64,000 bases of DNA from Flavobacterium solisilvae (GTDB lineage Bacteria; Bacteroidota; Bacteroidia; Flavobacteriales; Flavobacteriaceae). The stretch spans positions 310,001 through 374,000 of the forward strand of contig NZ_JAAMPT010000208.1 of assembly GCF_012911605.1 (NCBI RefSeq), read 5' to 3'. The notes below the pieces were generated by a model. It did not search any database, had not been told where the DNA came from, and was given only the letters and a program-made list of their open reading frames with translations. Numbering within the stretch: position 1 is the stretch's first letter; each line of letters starts with the position of its first letter. Positions 60,776 through 64,000 of the stretch are shown here, in pieces. The translations under genes were made by a program, and so were the position numbers.

Positions 60776-60957
60776 ATGAAACAAGCAAACAACGTTCAAT
60801 GGATTTTTAATACCATTACTTTTTTATTAATCATGTTGTTGTCTAATGACATCAATAGCCAAGAACAGCTTGACAAACAACTATTAACGGAACTTATTTT
60901 ATTAAGTTTACTGATAGTTCAAAAACTGTAACCAAAGTGGTAGTAATAAAAAAATAA
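60776..60957 (+). pseudogene. Remnant of a T9SS cargo gene
   Basis: The ATG at 60776 begins a signal-peptide-like sequence (NTITFLLIMLLSNDINSQ) in one frame that stops at 60931. In another frame, 60886-60957 encodes NGTYFIKFTDSSKTVTKVV ending VIKK and a stop, the characteristic end of a T9SS type A sorting domain. The mature region between is missing and the frame is shifted, so this looks like a deleted and frameshifted secreted-protein gene, directly before an intact T9SS cargo gene (3 bases to the next ATG). It is not a functional protein in this form. Confidence 0.75.
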
Positions 60958-60960
60958 ACT

Positions 60961-62463
60961 ATGAAAAATATATTTTTCTTATTATTTGCTAGTAGCTGTT
61001 TTCCCCAAGCAGGTTCCTATGACACTACTTTTGGCAGTAACGGCAAATCAACTCATTGTCTAGAGGAATGGCAAACGTATAATAATATGGATGCCGATTT
61101 TCAATCTACTGGCAAAATAATTAGTTACAGTACAAACTACAGTGCCGTAGGAGCTAGTTTAGTTCGGTGGAATACTAACGGTAGTTTAGATACTACTTTT
61201 GGGGTTAATGGATTTATAAATTTTATGCAATCGGGTGTATTTATAAATGGCGGACACCTACCTTTCGATATGGTAATTCAACCTGATGATAAAATTATCA
61301 TTATGGGGACGCAACAAAATGATGTTTATTATAATTCCTTCTGGGTAGCCCGACTACTCCCCAATGGAGAATTGGATACCAGTTTTAATGGCACTGGTTA
61401 TAAAGATGTTCTTTTTGGAACGACACAAGGTGGTGGCACGTGTGTTGCATTACAACCCGATGGAAAGATACTTCTTGGAGGTTCATCGGGTAATACAGCC
61501 GACTTGTTTGCCGTGGCACGATTGAATAGTGATGGTTCTTTTGATACCGATTTTGGCATAAATGGTAAAACACAAATTGCGTTTAATGGTACTGAAAGCT
61601 TTATACAGAGTATGGCACTGCAAGCTGATGGTAAAATAGTTTTGGGTGGTTATACCGTTGCACCTACTAAAGATTTTGCTTTAGCAAGGATAAACAGCAA
61701 CGGAACATTAGATACCACTTTTGGTACCAACGGAAAAATGATAACTACACTCAGTACTACACATGGAGATGTTATTACTGATTTAATTATAGAACCTGAT
61801 GGTAAAATTGTAGCTGGAGGCATTTATTCTTATGAGTTTAACTCAAGAGTGTGTTTGGTTCGTTATACTTCTAGTGGTAGCATAGATAACAGTTTTGGAA
61901 CAAATGGGATTTTTATTAATGCCAATTATTACAGTCGAAATTGTAGTTTGGCCCGTCAGCTTGATGGTAAATTCGTTTCAGCCAGTGGTTGGGATGGAAC
62001 TTATTTTATAGTAGCTCGGTATAATAATAATGGAACTCTTGATACTGCTTTTGGAGATACTGGTTATGTAAATGCTTTTTATGGTTATGCAGCTAAAATA
62101 CTTTTACAATCTGATGATAAAATAGTTGTTACTGGCACAATATTTAATTCTGACGATCAAGTGTGTACTGCCATAATTCGTTTGAATCCTGGAACATTAA
62201 GTGTTGAGGAATTTGAGGATGAAGAAGTGGTTGTTTATCCTAATCCAAGTAACGGAATATTTCAGTTGACTTTTAATGAAGCTTTTTCTGAAAAAATTGA
62301 ATACTCGGTTTATGATGTATTGGGTAAAATAATAGTAGAGAAAGAGAATTCAAACGACTTAGATGCAACTGAAGTAAATCTTGAGAATTATCCTGCCGGA
62401 ATTTATTTGCTTCGTATGAAAATAGGCGAGGTTGTGGTAAACAAAAAGCTTTTGAAAAATTAA
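60961..62463 (+). CDS. Delta-60-repeat protein with T9SS sorting domain
   Basis: 500 aa. Short signal peptide (IFFLLFASSCFPQAGS), then about seven delta-60-type repeats of about 50-57 residues with the pattern LQPDGKILLGG...VARLNSDGSFDTDFG...NGK, forming a propeller-like fold. The C-terminus has a type A T9SS sorting domain beginning VVVYPNPSNGIFQLTF and ending GIYLLRMKIGEVVVNKK. Expected to be secreted or on the cell surface; ligand unknown. The preceding remnant has the same sort of domain. Confidence 0.9.
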   Translation: MKNIFFLLFASSCFPQAGSYDTTFGSNGKSTHCLEEWQTYNNMDADFQSTGKIISYSTNYSAVGASLVRWNTNGSLDTTFGVNGFINFMQSGVFINGGHLPFDMVIQPDDKIIIMGTQQNDVYYNSFWVARLLPNGELDTSFNGTGYKDVLFGTTQGGGTCVALQPDGKILLGGSSGNTADLFAVARLNSDGSFDTDFGINGKTQIAFNGTESFIQSMALQADGKIVLGGYTVAPTKDFALARINSNGTLDTTFGTNGKMITTLSTTHGDVITDLIIEPDGKIVAGGIYSYEFNSRVCLVRYTSSGSIDNSFGTNGIFINANYYSRNCSLARQLDGKFVSASGWDGTYFIVARYNNNGTLDTAFGDTGYVNAFYGYAAKILLQSDDKIVVTGTIFNSDDQVCTAIIRLNPGTLSVEEFEDEEVVVYPNPSNGIFQLTFNEAFSEKIEYSVYDVLGKIIVEKENSNDLDATEVNLENYPAGIYLLRMKIGEVVVNKKLLKN

Positions 62464-62470
62464 ACACAAA

Positions 62471-62508
62471 ACAAAACCCCAATTCAATCAGAATTGGGGT
62501 TTTGTTTG
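62471..62508. terminator. Bidirectional terminator between the delta-60 gene and the M3 peptidase
   Basis: Perfect 15-bp stem ACAAAACCCCAATTC / GAATTGGGGTTTTGT with loop AATCA in the 49-base gap between convergent genes. Confidence 0.92.
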
Positions 62509-62512
62509 ATAT

Positions 62513-64000
62513 TTACCTCGTAACTCTAAAATTCCTTGCTCGCATCAATGCATCGCTTGTTGCAGCTTTTCCGCGGTATTTTTTATAGGCAATTTCAGGA
62601 TCAATTGTATTTCCTATGCTGAAAACATTTTCCAATAAACGTTTGGAAACTTCTTTGTCATATAATCCGCCTTTAGATTCTGTGAAAGCTTCGGTTGCAT
62701 CGGCACTAATAACATCTGCCCATAAATAACCATAATATCCAGCGGCATAATCATCGCCTGAAAAAATATGTCCAAACTGCGGAATTCGGTGACGCATTAC
62801 AATTTCCGAAGGCATTTTTAGCTCAGATAACGTTGTTTTCTCAAAATCTCTTGGATCAATTTCAGGATTTTCTAATAAATGTAATTTCATGTCAACCAAA
62901 GCGCTCGAAATGGTTTCTACGGTCGAAAAGCCTTCGTTGAACGTTGCTGCATCTTCAATTCGTTTTACTAAAGTCATTGGCATTGGTTCTTTCGTTTGAT
63001 AATGCAAAGCAAATTTATTCAACACTTCTGGCGTTGATAACCAACGTTCCAAAATTTGCGATGGAAATTCAACATAATCTCTTGGCGTATTTGTTCCCGA
63101 TAAACTTGGATAGGTAACATCCGAACACAATCCATGTAACGCGTGACCAAATTCATGGAAAAGTGTCGAAGCATCATCCCACGAAATCAGGATTGGTTCG
63201 TTGTCATTTCCTTTGATGAAATTACAATTATTGGAAACCAATGTTAAAACTTCGCCATCAACTCGGCTTTGTTCTCTATAAGCTGTCATCCAAGCGCCAG
63301 AACGTTTCCCTTTTCGTGCATAAGGATCAAAATAGAATAACCCAACCGTTTTTCCAGAATTTTTACGTGAAACTTCCCAAACGCGAACGTCTTGATGAAA
63401 AACAGGAACATTATTTACTTGTTTGAAATTCAAATTGAAAACTTCGCCAGCAACCCAAAACATTCCTTCGCGGAGTTTTTCTAACTGCAAATAAGGTTTG
63501 ATTTGATTAGCATCGACATCATATTTTTCTTTGCGAACTTTTTCGGCATAATAGCGATAATCCCAAGGTGCAATTTTAAATTTTCCGCCTTCGACTTCAA
63601 CCATTTTTTGCATTTCGGCTACATCTTCATGTGCTTTTGCCACAGCTGGTTGCCAAACGGATAGCATCAATTCCATTGTTTTTTCAGGATTTTGTGCCAT
63701 CGTATTAGACAAACTCCAATCGGCAAAGGTTTTAAAACCTAACAATTTTGCCTTTTGAGCACGAAGCTTTAATATCTGAACTAGAATAGCATTGTTGTTG
63801 TTTTCGTTGGAATTATCGCCACGTTTTACAAAAATGTCAAATGCTTTTTCGCGCAAATCTCTTCGGGATGAAAACGTCAAAAATGGTTCAATCGATGAAC
63901 GCGTGTTGGCAATGCAACCTTTTACTTCTAGTTTTCTTTCTTTGGCTTCGGCAATTGCCGCATTTTTTAATTCGGCTGGTAAACCTTCAAAATCGGCTTC
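62513..64000 (-). CDS. dcp: M3-family peptidyl-dipeptidase (5' end outside window)
   Basis: Zinc metallopeptidase, probably peptidyl-dipeptidase Dcp: 496 codons visible and the frame open past 64000, so the N-terminus lies beyond; the TTG at 63880 is internal. The zinc-binding motif is HEFGHALHG with a downstream Glu in ERWLSTP-containing helices; the C-terminal M3 core (GHIFSGDDYAAGYYGYLWADV) is typical. The name dcp is likely but oligopeptidase A-type cannot be fully excluded from this part. Convergent with the delta-60 gene. Confidence 0.9.
   Translation of the reverse strand, partial: EADFEGLPAELKNAAIAEAKERKLEVKGCIANTRSSIEPFLTFSSRRDLREKAFDIFVKRGDNSNENNNNAILVQILKLRAQKAKLLGFKTFADWSLSNTMAQNPEKTMELMLSVWQPAVAKAHEDVAEMQKMVEVEGGKFKIAPWDYRYYAEKVRKEKYDVDANQIKPYLQLEKLREGMFWVAGEVFNLNFKQVNNVPVFHQDVRVWEVSRKNSGKTVGLFYFDPYARKGKRSGAWMTAYREQSRVDGEVLTLVSNNCNFIKGNDNEPILISWDDASTLFHEFGHALHGLCSDVTYPSLSGTNTPRDYVEFPSQILERWLSTPEVLNKFALHYQTKEPMPMTLVKRIEDAATFNEGFSTVETISSALVDMKLHLLENPEIDPRDFEKTTLSELKMPSEIVMRHRIPQFGHIFSGDDYAAGYYGYLWADVISADATEAFTESKGGLYDKEVSKRLLENVFSIGNTIDPEIAYKKYRGKAATSDALMRARNFRVTR

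Overview
The window is a stretch of chromosome from a Flavobacterium-like member of the Bacteroidota. The evidence is the AT-rich sequence, translation starts without Shine-Dalgarno sequences, many copies of the Bacteroidota -7 promoter element TAnnTTTG, type IX secretion (T9SS) C-terminal sorting domains, a GldD gliding lipoprotein, and an alternative complex III (ACIII) plus aa3 oxidase operon in the order known from Flavobacterium johnsoniae. Most of it is core genome. I see no prophage, insertion sequence, CRISPR array, rRNA or tRNA.

Layout. 1-3.9 kb: end of nusA, then infB. 4.1-4.5 kb: a small SPOR protein. 4.6-16.2 kb: actABCDEF-coxBA, an eight-gene respiratory operon from quinol oxidation to oxygen reduction, with one strong promoter in front and a terminator behind. 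16.2-24.6 kb: ruvB-queG, a dCMP deaminase-like gene with an S41 protease, a HupE/UreJ-like membrane protein, a TerB-like protein, fbp, a GNAT enzyme and an aspartokinase. 24.7-28.9 kb: a very large putative outer-membrane barrel and a Lys/Ala-rich secreted protein. 29.2-32.9 kb: nrdB and nrdA (class Ia ribonucleotide reductase) separated by a structured repeat. 33-40.4 kb: small unknowns, a GNAT enzyme, dgt, a DUF3078 protein, dxs, a TonB-domain protein, tadA and a SIMPL protein. 40.5-45 kb: rng, a 30-residue very basic protein, an HU protein, then divergent mutY-ssb-gldD. 45-49 kb: small membrane and lipoproteins, a polysaccharide deacetylase, a Cys-less thioredoxin and a metallophosphoesterase. 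49-56.5 kb: polA, a secreted unknown, a serine beta-lactamase-like protein, an ankyrin plus DOMON/T9SS operon and a LacI-type regulator. 56.6-59.5 kb: rplM-rpsI and rpsB, tsf. 59.6-64 kb: a 21-bp-period repeat array, an unknown helical protein, a remnant of a T9SS cargo gene, an intact delta-60-repeat T9SS cargo, and the 3' part of an M3 peptidase (dcp-like).

Unexplained structure lies mainly between genes. There is a three-copy dispersed element with conserved ends and a replaceable central hairpin. Short word-like repeats form long inverted repeats between genes, and two related tracts have entered the reading frames of dxs and the polysaccharide deacetylase. A 21-bp-period array lies at 59.6 kb, and a near-identical promoter occurs in front of two adjacent genes. 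Three genes (ruvB, tadA, the hupE-like gene) have -7 boxes only 2-4 bases before the ATG, which predicts leaderless mRNAs. I did not find a clearly new multi-gene system. The ankyrin/DOMON-T9SS pair and the structured repeat element are the best candidates for undescribed biology.
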